From Rhyzopertha dominica (taxonomy: Eukaryota; Arthropoda; Insecta; Coleoptera; Bostrichidae): a stretch of 64,000 bases of DNA. The position numbers were made by a program, and so were the translations under genes. The notes beneath the pieces are model-generated. The model was given only the letters and a program-made list of their open reading frames with translations, was not told the DNA's origin and made no database searches. Of this stretch, positions 12,140-23,819 are shown in pieces. The stretch lies in contig QCXZ01000053.1 of the NCBI GenBank assembly GCA_025024175.1, positions 2,790,001-2,854,000 of the forward strand. The letters are read 5' to 3'. Position 1 is the stretch's first letter, and every line of letters starts with the position of its first letter.

Positions 12140-12940
12140 TGGATTGGGCGAAGAACTTCTACCTGAAACGATAGATATCTGAGCACTGTTTAAAATCAAC
12201 TTATTTCTTGTGGAACGGTAATTCTTATGAACAAAAGTCTGGTTGCCAATGGGTTGACCTTTTTGGTTATTTGGCCCCACGACGATATAGAAGAGTTACT
12301 TAGGTTTCTAAATATTGTGAACAGTCAAAATCCTAGCCTACATTTACTACGGAATTAGAAAGCAATTATAGTTTACCTTTCTTGGCTATCCAGATTTACA
12401 GAGTGAGCACTGGACCTCTAGTACACAAGGTTTACAGAAAACCAATACACACAGACTGATATTTACATGCCACATCTCACCACCCTCCCTCTCAAAAGTA
12501 TAATCTTATAAGTACGTTATTAGAGCACAAAGAATCTCAGACGAAGTTTCTTTACAAAAAGAAGTATATCATCTTAAATCAGCGCTAGTGAGAAATGGTT
12601 ATAGTAATAAGAATACTTTGTCAATTTTTAATAAAAGTGCTCATACAAATCAAGTAAATTCTCAGCCAGGGCAAAGTAAACTGAAGTTGAGTTTGCCTTA
12701 TGTACAAGGCCTTCCAGAAAAATTAAAGAGGATGCTTAGAAAGCATGATATTTTAGCTGTTGGTAGTTAGTACCTTATGTACCTACATTTAAAAAGTGAA
12801 TGTGTTTACAAAATTATTTGATCTTGCTGCAAGTGTTACCTAGCTTAAACTAAAAGAAAAGTAGGTACGCGTTTTAAAGAACACATACGTGCTAATAGGC
12901 TGCAACAGATAGATAAATCTTCTGTAGCTGTATACTGTGA
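12140..12940 (+). mobile_element. Penelope-like element, family A, internally deleted remnant
   Basis: Collinear with the family A PLE at 62080-63810. CCTGAAACGATAGATATC (the stretch after reverse transcriptase motif A) is followed by a deletion. Then come the part after motif B, the segment equivalent to ELESNGSLPSLDVQIYR, and a frame at 12588-12770 with LPYVQGLPEKLKRMLRKHDI, the linker that precedes the GIY-YIG endonuclease. A decayed GIY-YIG region follows (TKRKVGTRFKEHIRA-like codons near 12855-12890). Many stops; dead. Confidence 0.75.
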
Positions 12941-13363
12941 TTTTTACGGATTTGCTTGCCCTCTCTCTCCTTCTTAAAATAACTTGGTGTTACCTCTGGA
13001 TGATTTAATAACAAAACTGTGCAAGAGCAATACCAAAATTATCACCAGATGAATAAAAACTAGCATTAACACCTGTAGAACCTGATAATATCAGGTAATT
13101 TCAAGGATAAAAAGGCAATACATATCCAGAATGGAAATGTATAGTCATACAAAAACAAAAGCTAGGTTAAGAATTGAACTGTAATTAGCTAATAGACTTT
13201 CTTATGAGGGGCTATTGCTATTGTAGATGTATCCACTTTGTGACTATTTCTATTTGGTTAATTTCATCTAAAGATTCCATATTTTGCAATCATGAGGTGA
13301 CACATAGTCTCATTGTGGTTACATTCAAAAACTTATAGCTTAAGTATTAGTCAAATACAGGTC
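12941..13363. other. Unique AT-rich stretch
   Basis: Nothing recognised. Confidence 0.3.
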
Positions 13364-13556
13364 TGTGGTATGCTGTCTGTACTGCAACCATTTGCAGATA
13401 GATCCATTTCACTATTATTATAGCAGATAGGAGTAGTTTAGGTCTAGTGCAGACAGCATGGCGTAGAACTTGTTTTGCATATATACCAAATGCTTGGTAT
13501 GAGAGCAGGTTACTCCTTTGGGAAGTAACACCCGTAATGGCACCTAAGTGGCTTTA
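13364..13556 (+). repeat. HINE/MITE-like repeat, copy 2
   Basis: Shares the left arm (GTATGCTGTCTG, 13368 on) and right arm (AGACAGCATGGCGTAG, 13451 on) of copy 1 and continues with a GGAAGTAACACCCGTAATGG segment also seen in copy 3. The 3' hairpin present in copies 1 and 3 is lost here. Confidence 0.55.
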
Positions 13557-14629
13557 AAGAGAACGACAGAACGACTATAGATACCTAACTAAAGCATGCT
13601 TAAAGTCCATTGGGACTCAATTTTTATTTTATTCGAAAATATATTTATCTTTATATTACTAAAGGTTTACTAATTTGGATCCTGCTATTTAAATAGGGTA
13701 GGTGCACTGCTTAGTATGAATAGGTAATATAACTAGATATTACAACAATTTTAGCATAAAGAACAGGTACCCATAAATAAAAGCCAAATTCAGCAATTTA
13801 AGAGCAATAAGAGAATTAATATTAGGTAGAACGTCTTTATTTCGGCATAACCATCAATGTAGCATATTATACTATTCGAAGGTTATTTACTAACCTTCAT
13901 TTACCTTACTCAACCTTGATTTGATTCAACAAAAATACCTAAGCGCCCCTGCTGTGGCGCCATTTGACCGATCGGAAATAGTTCCAATGCTAAGTTATAA
14001 AACACACATGATTTCGTAGAATACATCCGACATTTGGCGTAAATTATAGCTCGGGGTACTCCGGTGGCCTTGCTAATGGTATGAATTTGCACGGGGACCG
14101 CCCAATCCTGGTGCCTACCTGGGCGATATTTGAAGCAGATGACAGTGGTCAATTACAGGTTTCTGTCATCGTGCCACTGACGATAATGGGACCCACAGCA
14201 GTGTAGAAACACATCTGTGTGTGACTATTCTTTTGCTTGTATCATTTTAACTATTGATCCTACAAAGAATATATTCGTTTACAAAATTTAATTAGACAAA
14301 ATTTAATCTCAAAAGGGTCTCAATTTTTTTAATTACGAATGATATATACTTACTTATAGCGCAACCCGTTAATATACATATGCACACTAAAATATAACAG
14401 TGGGTTTATATGAAGAAACTACGGTGTACTAGGAAATCAAAAAAAGATGTTACAGCAAGAACCAACGAGTCCATACATAGATACGAGACTTCCAAAGCAA
14501 GTTAGATCTAGCAAATCCCAGGTAAAACATTTCATGTGAAATATATAGGTGTAAAGAAATTCAACTGACTAAGGAGCAAGGAAAATAGTTCTTCAGTACT
14601 TCAGGAATTTTATTTGTACTTCTTCAGGC
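13557..14629. other. Unique stretch
   Basis: No gene recognised. 13910-14230 is GC-richer, free of repeats and partly open on the minus strand (80 codons, 13910-14152) without a family motif. It could be a non-coding conserved block. Confidence 0.25.
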
Positions 14630-15115
14630 AGTTATTTATGAGAGTCATAGATGGGATTCCACACAAAACAGCCATAATCAAATCTAGAGTGAACAGGCTT
14701 GTAGTATATTACTTTCAGAGTACCAAATTCATGAATTACTTACAATTGCGGAAAACAAAAGCAAACATTTTGTAGGCACATGGTGTTACTGGTCGAATAT
14801 GCTCAGAGAACTCCACCCCTCCATAACAATCAATATTACACACATAATAACGTATTTCCTTTTAGGAAATGATGCTATTTTACAGTTCTTAACATTAAGG
14901 GTTAGCCTGTACCGAGAAACAAACATCAATAGAATTAAAACGTCGGAACAGCGTCACATCACCAGCATACATCAGAGATTTCAAGCATAGAAGTAATGGA
15001 AGACCATTAACAAACAGCATGAATAGTAGACGCCCTAGGCTAGACCCCTAAGAAGCACCACGTGTTGCTATATTGAACTCCATTGTAGGAGTCGTAACAA
15101 ATATGATTGAAACAA
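14630..15115 (-). mobile_element. LINE reverse transcriptase fragment
   Basis: On the minus strand, beginning near 15050, the codons give SSLGRLLFMLFVNGLPLLL, then LMYAGDVTLFRRF, the reverse transcriptase motif C (YADD, here mutated to YAGD). The thumb-side part follows through about 14640, with CNIDCYGGVEFSEHI and PVTPCAYKMF. Stops and one frameshift interrupt it. It is Jockey/CR1-like and a different copy from the fragments at 1-345 and 29090-30075. Confidence 0.7.
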
Positions 15116-16394
15116 CGTTAGAGGAGAATTGTTAAACCAAAAGGTTTAAATTTATAGAGCAAAAGTTGTAAGAAGCATAAAATGTGTCTAAGGGAATACT
15201 AGTATTGTGACTATTGTGAGGCCTCTCCAGAATGCCCCTTCGGATTTTAGAGTGCCCACCCACATTTGGAAGTCTGGCGACGCCACTGAATTCAGGGGCT
15301 ATAGTTATAACTATATCTCGTTTTCAAAGCATTATTATTGGTTACGGTAAGCATTATTTGAATGAAAGATGAGCATTTGGTGACAGAGGTCACTAGCAAA
15401 ATATTGTTACATCCTTTGTGGGAGATTTTCGTAAGAAGCTTCATGAACATACATGTCTGGCATGCTAAGAGAATTAGTATTTTGGATAGGAAAATAATAA
15501 CTAACCTTTGGAAATTGATGCATAATTTATTATTATTATGAAGCCCAGCAATATCGTGCTGATACTTTTACAAAGGTTCTCTCCTATTCATCAGTGATAC
15601 CCCATGAGTCACATTTCCCGCTAATTAACAGTATTCTCCATAATTTTATATCTCACGAATCGTACCAATTTCCCGTTCCTCGCCTGGCGGCCTTGACGCT
15701 TTTCACATGCATGCATCACACTTTTACCAGAGATATACGCTGGGGCCATTCCAGCGATGACGTCCGATTCCGACACTGCTTTATTTACACCGAGTCAACT
15801 TTATCAACGGGCACGGGCGGAATTTTAAAAAGGTTACTGACAATGCACTCGCTCGTGCGAGCATACGTGACGAATGAACGGTTTGCCTCGGGGAATTCTC
15901 AAAAATTTGCCTGAGATGTTGCATGGTAATCAGGACATAAGGAAACAAGAGTGGACATTTGCGTGCATCCGATATATGGGAGTTCCAGGCGTCATAGTCA
16001 ATAAGCTACACGTGTTATTTTTCACGAAATACGTCTCCTAGCTGCCAAATACAGCATTCTAACCGTGTAAAATAGTAGTGTAACAGATCAGTTGCTTACG
16101 TCATATTTGCTCAACTTAATATCCAAATAGTTTACGTATGGAATTACCAATGTCAGAAGACAATCGATTAAAGGCGTAAATACCAGTTCACTGTTACATC
16201 TCAAAACACGTTAGTTAATTAATAGACGTCAACTGGAGCTAAGCACTTAAATGGAATTGCATTGTTTTTAATGTACCTGTCTTACTATCGGTAAGGCTAG
16301 TCATTTTCAGTATATACAACCAATTTTTAACAGTAAGGTCACAAGAAAAGAGAATTTTCAAGTAATTTATCAGGACGGTACGGCTAACTACGGA
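15116..16394. other. Unique stretch with a GC-richer block
   Basis: 15594-15914 is open for 106 codons on the + strand and is GC- and CpG-richer than its surroundings, but has no recognisable domain and no obvious splice context. It is either a conserved non-coding block or an unrecognised exon. Confidence 0.25.
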
Positions 16395-16965
16395 GCCGAT
16401 GAAGCAAGGAAGACGCCGACCAAGAAGTTCGAGAAGACGTACGCAGTCCAACATTCACTGAAATTTTTTGGACACCACCACAGATGCATTCATCAAGGGA
16501 TTCAACTATGGGTTATCTCCGAAAACATCCCAAATGAGGACAGCAGACTTAGCTGAAGAACTTAGGAGTGGAACGGCGGAAATACTTCGGGTATTCAAAC
16601 CCTCGAAGTCTAACTTAGACAACAAAGAAGGGAGTGTTATGTTTGACAATATTACCGGCCGACAAAGGCCACGCCACCGTCATCTTGGACATGGTAAACT
16701 ACATAACAACTTCACCTTCACTATGCCTTAAGGGAGTTAAGATACGTCTACAAGAAGAAGACCTGGATGAAGGACTAGTCCAACTTGCAAAGTTCTGTCT
16801 GAAATCCGCTTCTTCAAGTTCCAGGAGGATACTACAAGCAAGCAGAAGGTGCTGCTATGGGGCAGCTGCATTGGCATCGGCACACCTAAGTGTTTTCAGG
16901 TGTAAATGCGAAAGAAATGAGATTAATAAAATGCTTGAGCAAGCAGTGCACTTAAAAACACGAAG
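16395..16965 (+). mobile_element. Penelope-like element fragment, family B
   Basis: Plus-strand frames encode KGFNYGLSPKTSQMRTADL and, after a frame change, LTILPADKGHATVILDMVNY (16640-16700), the N-terminal reverse transcriptase region of PLEs (the ADKG-ATVILD block). After a deletion near 16740, a second frame reads YYKQAEGAAMGAA (about 16825-16870), corresponding to RT motif B. The GIY-YIG part is missing. Its sequence is clearly different from the family A and D elements in this window. Confidence 0.65.
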
Positions 16966-17084
16966 ATGACGCTCGTAAGACAGTTAATAGCTTACTATAA
17001 TATAACTAAAAAAAACATCTAAGCTCTAAAGACGATTAGCTACTCATGAGATATGTACTTCTTAAATTACAGGTAATAATGTCT

Positions 17085-17091
17085 CTGAGAA
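17085..17091. repeat. Target site duplication, left copy (CTGAGAA)
   Basis: The 7-bp CTGAGAA lies directly outside the left inverted repeat of the MULE element and recurs at 19247-19253 outside the right one. Confidence 0.7.
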
Positions 17092-19246
17092 CGGGCGCAT
17101 TATAGTTGGGCCAAAAACTTTATCGCTCTTTAATCTGCCGTTGAGTTGGGCCAGAAGGATGCGGACGGTGGATTATGAACCTCCCGCTGATAGTTATCGA
17201 TAACGAATCTTTATCAGATCCTGCTACCTGATACTACTTAAAAAAGTAGGTAATTTAAACGCAAACATTTTGTGCCTGTGGACCCAATAGATCACGAAAC
17301 ACAATTAAGATAGGTGGGACTTATTTGAAAAATGTAAAATATTATTGGACACTTGTCCATAATGTCCTAAATAATTTGTTAAAGAGGGTGGTTACCTGCT
17401 GAAATGAGTTTAAAAATTCTGAAACGCAAGTCAAATTAAACAGTTTTACTAAAATTTCTAGCGCACATTCATACCGGCGAAATGGAAGTTGTATTCATGC
17501 AAAGTGAAAAAGGCAGAAAACTGTTGGTGGTGAATAACTACAAGTTTTGCATCGCAAACGTGCTGAAAAACGGAACTGTGCGTTGGAGGTGTACAAATAA
17601 AACATCGAAATGTCCCGCAAAAATCTACACGTCGGCTGGAAATGAGATCTTGGACTCCGAATTATCTCACAATCACAAAGAAGACATAAACCTGCACAGG
17701 CAGATTGTCAACAACAGTGTGAAAAGGAAAGCTCTAGAAAATGTACACGAAAAACCTGCCAAATTAGTGCACACGGAACTTCGGTCTAACCCTGGCATAA
17801 GCCGTAATATAACGACTTACGATATGGAACTTGTAAGGCATAATATATGGATGTGCAGGAGGAAGTTAACTCCAAATCTACCCAAAACGCAAAAAGACGT
17901 TTTCGAAGCAGTAAACACTTTGGCACCTATGACAGATAAAGAAGAATCATTGGTCTTGACAAATAATGCAGACCAAGGTATCATCATTTTTGCTCCTTAT
18001 AGCAATCTTTACTTTTTATGTTGTACTGAAACTGTGTATATGGCCGGCACATTTGATTTTGTCCGAAATTATTTACACAACTCTTTACAATTCATGGATA
18101 CAAGAATGGACATTACGTTCCATTGGTATTTTGTTTGCTTCCGGATAAAAAACAATCCACATATCAAACATGTTTGAATATGTTGTGTCAGAAGTGCAGT
18201 GAAAGTGACTTACAATTTTATCCTAAAAGTGTCGTGATTGATTTTGAAACTGCAATCCACAATGCTGTTATGGATACGTGGGAGGAAGCTAGAGTAAGTG
18301 GATGCCGATTCCTTCTTTCACAGGCATGGTATCGAAAAATTCACTCGCTTGGACTGTCACAAGATTATAAAAACCACACGGAAGTTGGCAAAATGTTAAG
18401 ATATTGTTTTGGACTTCAGTTTCTTGATTGTGATGAAGTGGGTGACGCATTCGCATTCGATTTAATTCCAATCATGCCAAAACATTCGAAACTTCAAGAG
18501 TTTTGCGACTATTTAGTGGACAATTACATCAGCGAAAATGCCAAATTTACTCCAAATATTTGGGCAAGTTCATCTGCCTCCTCTTGCAGAACAACCAATG
18601 CGTGTGAGTCATTTCATTCAAGATTTTTTTCGCCTCATCCAAATATTTTTCAATTTGTTTTTGTTGAATTTTCAAAGTGAAGTTTATGTTAAAATAAACA
18701 CATCCAACAAATTCCAAAAAGTTGTTAGGCGTACTGTAAAATTAAAGCAAGATTATCTTGAAGTCCAAATTAATAACTACAAACAAAATCTCATAGACAG
18801 GCTGACATTTGTAAAAAGTGTTTCATTTAAATACGCGCCAAATATGTAAATATTTTTCATACCTTATTGTACATACATATATGTTAATATTGTGTTATTA
18901 CGTATAAATATAGGTTCGTATTTTTGTAAATTTGTAAATATTTTTATACTTTACTGTACATACATACATGTTATTAGTGTAACGTATAAATATAAGTTTG
19001 TATTAAAACTTGAAAATTGTTTTATTTTATTCCTTTAAGCGTGTTTGCTAAGAAAAAAACCGTAGCAATCACATTAATAAGTTACACACATCACATAAAT
19101 TAAGGTCTTTCCTAATTTGCTAATAATGGTCCATCACCCGCTGTTCGGGCAAAGCAGATTCTTGGCCCAACTATATTGCGGGATTAGTTGACCCGCTCAG
19201 TCAGAGAAGGGTTAGATAGGTAGACTGGCCCAACTATACGACTCCG
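17092..19246 (+). mobile_element. FLYWCH-MULE (Phantom-like) DNA transposon, nearly full length
   Basis: A 2155-bp element bounded by imperfect inverted repeats starting CGG and sharing TATAGTTGGGCCA. The left repeat is at 17092-17113 and the right, inverted, at 19226-19246. Each end has a second subterminal AGTTGGGCCA about 30-60 bp inside, a likely transposase-binding arrangement. A 7-bp CTGAGAA duplication flanks it. It contains one transposase gene (17482-18849). Two tandem units of about 85 bp beginning GTAAATATTTTT (18846 and 18934) follow the gene. MULEs commonly give 8-10 bp duplications, so 7 bp is slightly short and may reflect a mutated base. Confidence 0.85.
17482..18849 (+). pseudogene. 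FLYWCH zinc finger-MULE transposase, two frameshifts
   Basis: DNA cut-and-paste transposase. The ATG at 17482 opens a FLYWCH zinc-finger domain (residues about 10-70: the RKLLVVNNYKF start, WRC, CPAK, and HNH at the end, i.e. Cys2His2). The MULE DDE domain follows. Aspartate 1 is in AGTFD (codon 18055-18057), aspartate 2 in VVIDFE (18240-18242), and the glutamate in NACESFHSRF (18606-18608), so the triad is still encoded. A frameshift near 18110-18125 moves the reading to the frame of PLVFCLLPDKK. A second near 18665 moves it to the frame ending VSFKYAPNM and stop at 18849. The coding sequence is otherwise open, which suggests relatively recent inactivation. It lies centrally in the 17092-19246 element with no other gene. 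Confidence 0.85.
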
Positions 19247-19253
19247 CTGAGAA
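19247..19253. repeat. Target site duplication, right copy (CTGAGAA)
   Basis: Matches 17085-17091 and directly follows the right inverted repeat of the MULE element. Confidence 0.7.
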
Positions 19254-20124
19254 TTTTTTTTTTACTATAACATCACTGTATATCTGACACCATCGAAGAA
19301 TATAATAACCGTATGATTAGGGGTTACACTTTTTTGTATATGTACGGCAATGCATTCTCGCGATAAAAAGTTTCCTTTTCGAACTTTAATTTATCTCTTG
19401 GCCGCTCTTGTAACAGACAATGCGAGAGTAACGTTCATGACTTTCAAATGAAGTGTTTTCCCAGACAGTTCCAGATATAAAGTGTACACGTGCCAATCCT
19501 CGCCGTCGAAGACCGTTTTTCAGCGTTTGGCCCCTCTTTACCGGGAATGGTGACTGAACTCTCCCGTCTCAAAAACCGTATTCGTAATGCGGAGCGAATA
19601 GCTGTTTTTTAGCGGGAACATGCGACCAAAAAGCACCCGATGCAAATAAAGAACAGTTTTAACTATGTTATAGTTGACTTCGCCGCCCGCTGGCGATGCC
19701 GAGGAAATCCCGTGAATCCCCCATTTTTTCAGGATCCTGGCACGGAGCTGGTGTACACTTTCGAACCCTGGTGACCGTGGCATTATGATGTAAGTTTTCT
19801 TGGAGGCGGCAGCGGTTAAAACGGAACTTGCCCTAAGCGATTAGGGTCCAGTTAATCCGATTTGTCTGTATTTTTAAGAGTGTAACGTATGTTGCACGTA
19901 AATGGTACCTTATATTGGGTTTTACACTTCTAGAGCAATTAAAAAGGCTTCACTAAAGGAAGATTGATCATAGGTTTCCAAGTACTATTTATAATTAATC
20001 TCCTTTCTTAGTTAATAATACAAAAATATATTAGAGGTTTATTTATTTCGATTTTAATAAGGTATAGTTGCGCCTGCCTGATACTTTTGAAGGTCTTTAT
20101 GATCTTTTAAAGCTATTTTCCGAA
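19254..20124. other. Unique stretch with a GC-richer block
   Basis: No gene recognised. 19370-19800 is GC-richer, and an 81-codon minus-strand ORF (19538-19783) carries no family motif. Confidence 0.25.
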
Positions 20125-21436
20125 GTCATGACGAAATTAAAAATGCAAACCAGAATACATTTGCAAAAAAATATAAAACGTAGAAAGCTGTATAAATTCG
20201 TAAATTTTGACATAAACTTCAGTCGTTTGCTTTAAGTAAATTCGGTATTGTAAAACAAATTTTATTTTTGAAAAATGTTTATTCAATAACAGTAATGTAA
20301 TAAATGCTCAAAATGTCGCCCTCTGCTGTTTTCACAAGCTTTGATTCACGCCCAAAACGATCTTTTAACATGCATTAGCATTTCTAGAGTGATGGATCTA
20401 TATGCATCACGTATTTAATTTTCTAAATGTTCTACACTTTCAATTTGTGTTTGGTATACTTGCTCTTTTACCATTCCCCACAGAATAAAATCCAAAGGAG
20501 TAAAGTCCGGACTTCTCGGTGGCCAAGGATTAATTGAACTTCTTCCTATCCATCGGTTAGGCAAAACCAAATCAAGATGATTTCGCACTATTCTATGATA
20601 ATGCGCAGGTGCCCCATCTTGTTGGAACCGTAGATCTTGTCTTACTTGTAAATTTACATTTTGAAGAAGTACCGGTAAAATGTTTCTAAAAAAATTTAGA
20701 TGAGTATTGCCGTTTAAACTATCGCGAACAAAATAAGGCCCAACAATTTGATTCCCCAATATTCCGCACCAGACATTCGTCGAGTAGATAGTTTGAAAAT
20801 GTCCTTCTCGAATCCAACGTGGATTTTCTTGCGCATAATAATGCATGTTATGTTTGTTAACTCCACCATTATTAGAAAATCGTGCTTCATCTGAGAAGCA
20901 AATGTTGTCATAAAATCTCACATTAAAATTTTGGTGTTCCCGAAAAAATCTGTCTCCTTTAAGGCCTGAACCAATTGCAAGTGATACGGATGAAATTGAT
21001 TGCCTTTAATTATTCGGTGTACTGAAGACAGACTAATACCGGTTGCTCTTGAGACTACCCTTCGACTAATATGAGGATTTCCGTCAATCATTTCCAATAC
21101 TCTAATTTCATTGTCAGGGCCTGTTGGTGTTCTTTCTCTTGACTTTTTCAGTGGTGGCCAGTTCGTCCTTAAAGTTAATTCAAATCTCTTGAAAGCCGAA
21201 GCGGAAGCATTTTTCTTACATTCATCATAAATCAAAATTTATCTGTTTTTCATGATTTGAATAAATTTTGACTTTTAATAAATACAGTAGCAGGAACCAT
21301 ATCGCATAGCCGTCATGGATTCCCAATTTATTTTAAAAATAATACCATTAAGTAAAATAACCACATTGGCTATGAGAATGTATTTTGAGTTGCATTTTTA
21401 ATTTCGTCAGGGTCATTATCATTCGTGAAACATATG
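20125..21436 (-). mobile_element. Mariner-type transposon, family A copy 3
   Basis: About 1.3 kb. The right inverted repeat is complete (TCATTATCATTCGTGAAACA near 21412-21431). The left one lacks its outer 25-30 bp and starts at ATGACGAAATTAAAAATGCA. The minus-strand transposase is in two frames. The N-terminal HTH part is at 21235-20918, with the RVVSRATGISLSSVHRIIKG recognition-helix region but missing the LYRQ-to-DTI segment. The catalytic half, 20921-20415, is uninterrupted with all three aspartates: CFSDEARF, QQDGAPAH and PPRSPDFTPLD. This is the copy with the best-preserved catalytic domain in the window. Confidence 0.88.
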
Positions 21437-23035
21437 ATCATCATGCCCATTAAAAGATAAGGTGTTATCAATAAATCTTTCGACTCATTGTACCAGCCAA
21501 TGCTTTCATTATTTAGAAATAATTAATATTGTGCCCTTATTATTGAGCGCTGTTTGATGTTGCGACGAAGAACCCTCATGCGAAAAACGTCTAGGCCCGT
21601 TTTGCTTGCAGTATTTCTTCTTTTATTGTCTGGCGTCAAAAAACTTCCTTGTTCATATTGTTTGAGTAAAGAAAATCTTTAATATGTGGAGCCAGGCTTG
21701 CCTCGAAGAACAAGCCGAAATAATACTTGTTGGATGCAAATCATCGAAACCTGTTGGTACTTGAACTATAGGAAGAGCAGTTTGCATATTTCTGGAAATA
21801 ATAATAATCATTTCCATTTATTTCTTTGTCATTGTATCTGTGGATCTTGAATGATATCTGCCAAAAAACGAGGAAATTATCACCAGAAAGTGGAGCTACT
21901 GTAAATAATCTTCCCAGACAATAATACCTTATCTCGTTTAAAATATGATCAATTGCAAGAAAAACTCGTTTTAAGTGGTGAATATGAAACGTCATCTATG
22001 AAGATATTCGAGTTGGACCTCGGTTGTCACACTAACCTGTCTGAAATCGCTTGTTATTCGCAGGCAATTCAGGTCTGAAACAAATCTTTTATACAGTACT
22101 TTCCACCAGCAATAAATATCTGTGCTACATAAAAGGTTTAATGATCAATTTGCATACAATGCGCCATTTTGCTCGTCGTCGTCTTGAATAGTAAAATGAA
22201 GGGGTAAATCCACTGACCCTGCGGTTTTCAGGGAGATCTTTTGTTTCGCTGCTTCCAGTCGTTCCTCCAGAGATTTTGCAGCGCACGTTACGTAACGTGA
22301 GAATTCCTTGAAATCACCAGGTAGATTTAACGGGAACCGTCACATAGCTCCTTTAATGCAGAAATCGTGATTATTTACATAGATTTCGCGGAAGGACTGT
22401 CACAGTTTCCCAGAGAACGGCTTATCTCCTTCTTCAGAACTGCGTGGAGATATTTTTATTAGCAAACTGAAATTTCCGATTCGTGGATTTCGAAGAAGTT
22501 GCTTAATATGGAATACATGTGGCGAGATGGACATCTTCTTCGTTAGCTACTGTAACGTTACGACCCGTGAACGTTCCCCTTTAGTGAGCCTCACCATATT
22601 ATCAAACGATTTCCAATCTAGTATTGCATTTCAGCTTGTTATTAATGACAGATTGCAGACGTTAATGCATTTACAGAAGCATTGTGTGTAGTGTGATGTG
22701 GGCGCTTTGCGTCGCAGTTATTAGTGGAATAGTACAGGAAAGTTTGCAATAAATCTTTGAGGTTCAAAGAGTCCAAGGTCTCATAAATTAGATGCAGGGG
22801 ATACGATTTATTCCCCACCATTAATTTAATGTAATTTGTGATCCATTTTTTCTTGTAAAAGTAAATCGGAAAACCCAGCACAATTGACTCAACTGACATA
22901 ACAAAGAATGGAAGATTTTTGGCGTTTAACTAAAAAGGGACGAATTGAAATAATCGTACTTGTATACGAATATAATTGTGGTGGAAAAACTAAGTAACAC
23001 CTCTTCGTGAAAATCGAAGGGCTGTCATTTTATCA
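21437..23035. other. Unique stretch with a GC-richer block
   Basis: No gene recognised. 21990-22560 is transposon-free and GC-richer and contains a perfect 16-bp palindrome at 22284-22299 (listed separately). ORFs at 21741-21995 and 22642-22899 (both minus) show no motif. Confidence 0.3.
22284..22299. promoter_or_regulatory. 16-bp palindrome with a PAR-type bZIP core
   Basis: CACGTTACGTAACGTG is a perfect inverted repeat. Its centre GTTACGTAAC fits the RTTAYGTAAY consensus of PAR/giant/vrille-type bZIP factors, with CACGT half-sites at the outer edges. It is a binding-site candidate by sequence only. Confidence 0.35.
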
Positions 23036-23037
23036 GA

Positions 23038-23163
23038 GGGAAACTTTAATATCAACCGTTTCTTGAAACAAAATTCACAAGGTTATAAGCCTAAACAGGC
23101 AGATACATTTATCAAAGCTGAAATTATTAAATTTATGGAGAAAACGTCTGCTAAAGACTATTG
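23038..23163 (+). mobile_element. Possible tyrosine-recombinase (Crypton-like) fragment
   Basis: One short open stretch reads FLKQNSQGYKPKQADTFIKA followed by EIIKFMEKTSAKDY and a stop. This resembles the linker and first helices of insect Crypton/KIAA1958-type tyrosine recombinases (a KKAKTFT-EEI-KFL-EAP-D pattern). Only about 40 residues remain and no catalytic residues are present, so the call is tentative. Confidence 0.3.
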
Positions 23164-23376
23164 AAAATCTCACCGTAAATATATTTTTTATTTTTCATGT
23201 CATTGTCCCAAGTTAGGTATGCGTTCCTTCACTTGGGGCACTATGTTGTCCCAATTTTGGCATTATTGTTTTACTTACGACAATAAAGGCTTATTACAGA
23301 AAAATAATTATAAAGATATTTCGGGAAGAAATAAAGAACAAATATAACCATTTTATTTCAAATGAACAGAAAACAA

Positions 23377-23628
23377 TTACAAGTTATGCATGTTCACTTC
23401 TTTGTTCATCTCATTAGGTGTATAGTCCATACTTTCTCTACGGCTCCCGGGTGTTTCTTTTTCAGAATCTACTTCATTTTCAGAAAAATCTTCTCGTCCA
23501 CATCTGTCAGTATCATGTAGTAACATATGGTCTTCATTATGCTCTGACAAGTCTTCTTTGGTTTTATTTTCGGGGGATACTACTTTGTAAAAATTTTTGT
23601 TGGACACACTTGACGGTTCTGCAGTCAC
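23377..23628 (-). CDS. Unrecognised acidic ORF
   Basis: An 83-codon minus-strand ORF rich in Glu, Asp, Asn and Ser, ending MNKEVNMHNL. A KKNVPEKRKGKK-like basic stretch lies just upstream, separated by a stop. The composition resembles the disordered C-terminus of a DNA-binding protein or transposase. I do not recognise a family, and it may be the tail of a decayed element. Confidence 0.2.
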   Translation of the reverse strand: MTAEPSSVSNKNFYKVVSPENKTKEDLSEHNEDHMLLHDTDRCGREDFSENEVDSEKETPGSRRESMDYTPNEMNKEVNMHNL

Positions 23629-23819
23629 TTCTTTGTTATTTACCTTCTATTTCTTCCCTTTTCTTTTCTCAGGTACGTTTTTTTTCTGGAACAGAAGCAA
23701 CTTTTTATACAGATTTGTCGTAGATTTTTACACTACGTAGAAAGGAAGAGAATTATTATTTTTCACCACAACAGAAAACCTGAGTTACAAACATCTGGCT
23801 TAATCTATTTCTTTAAAGG

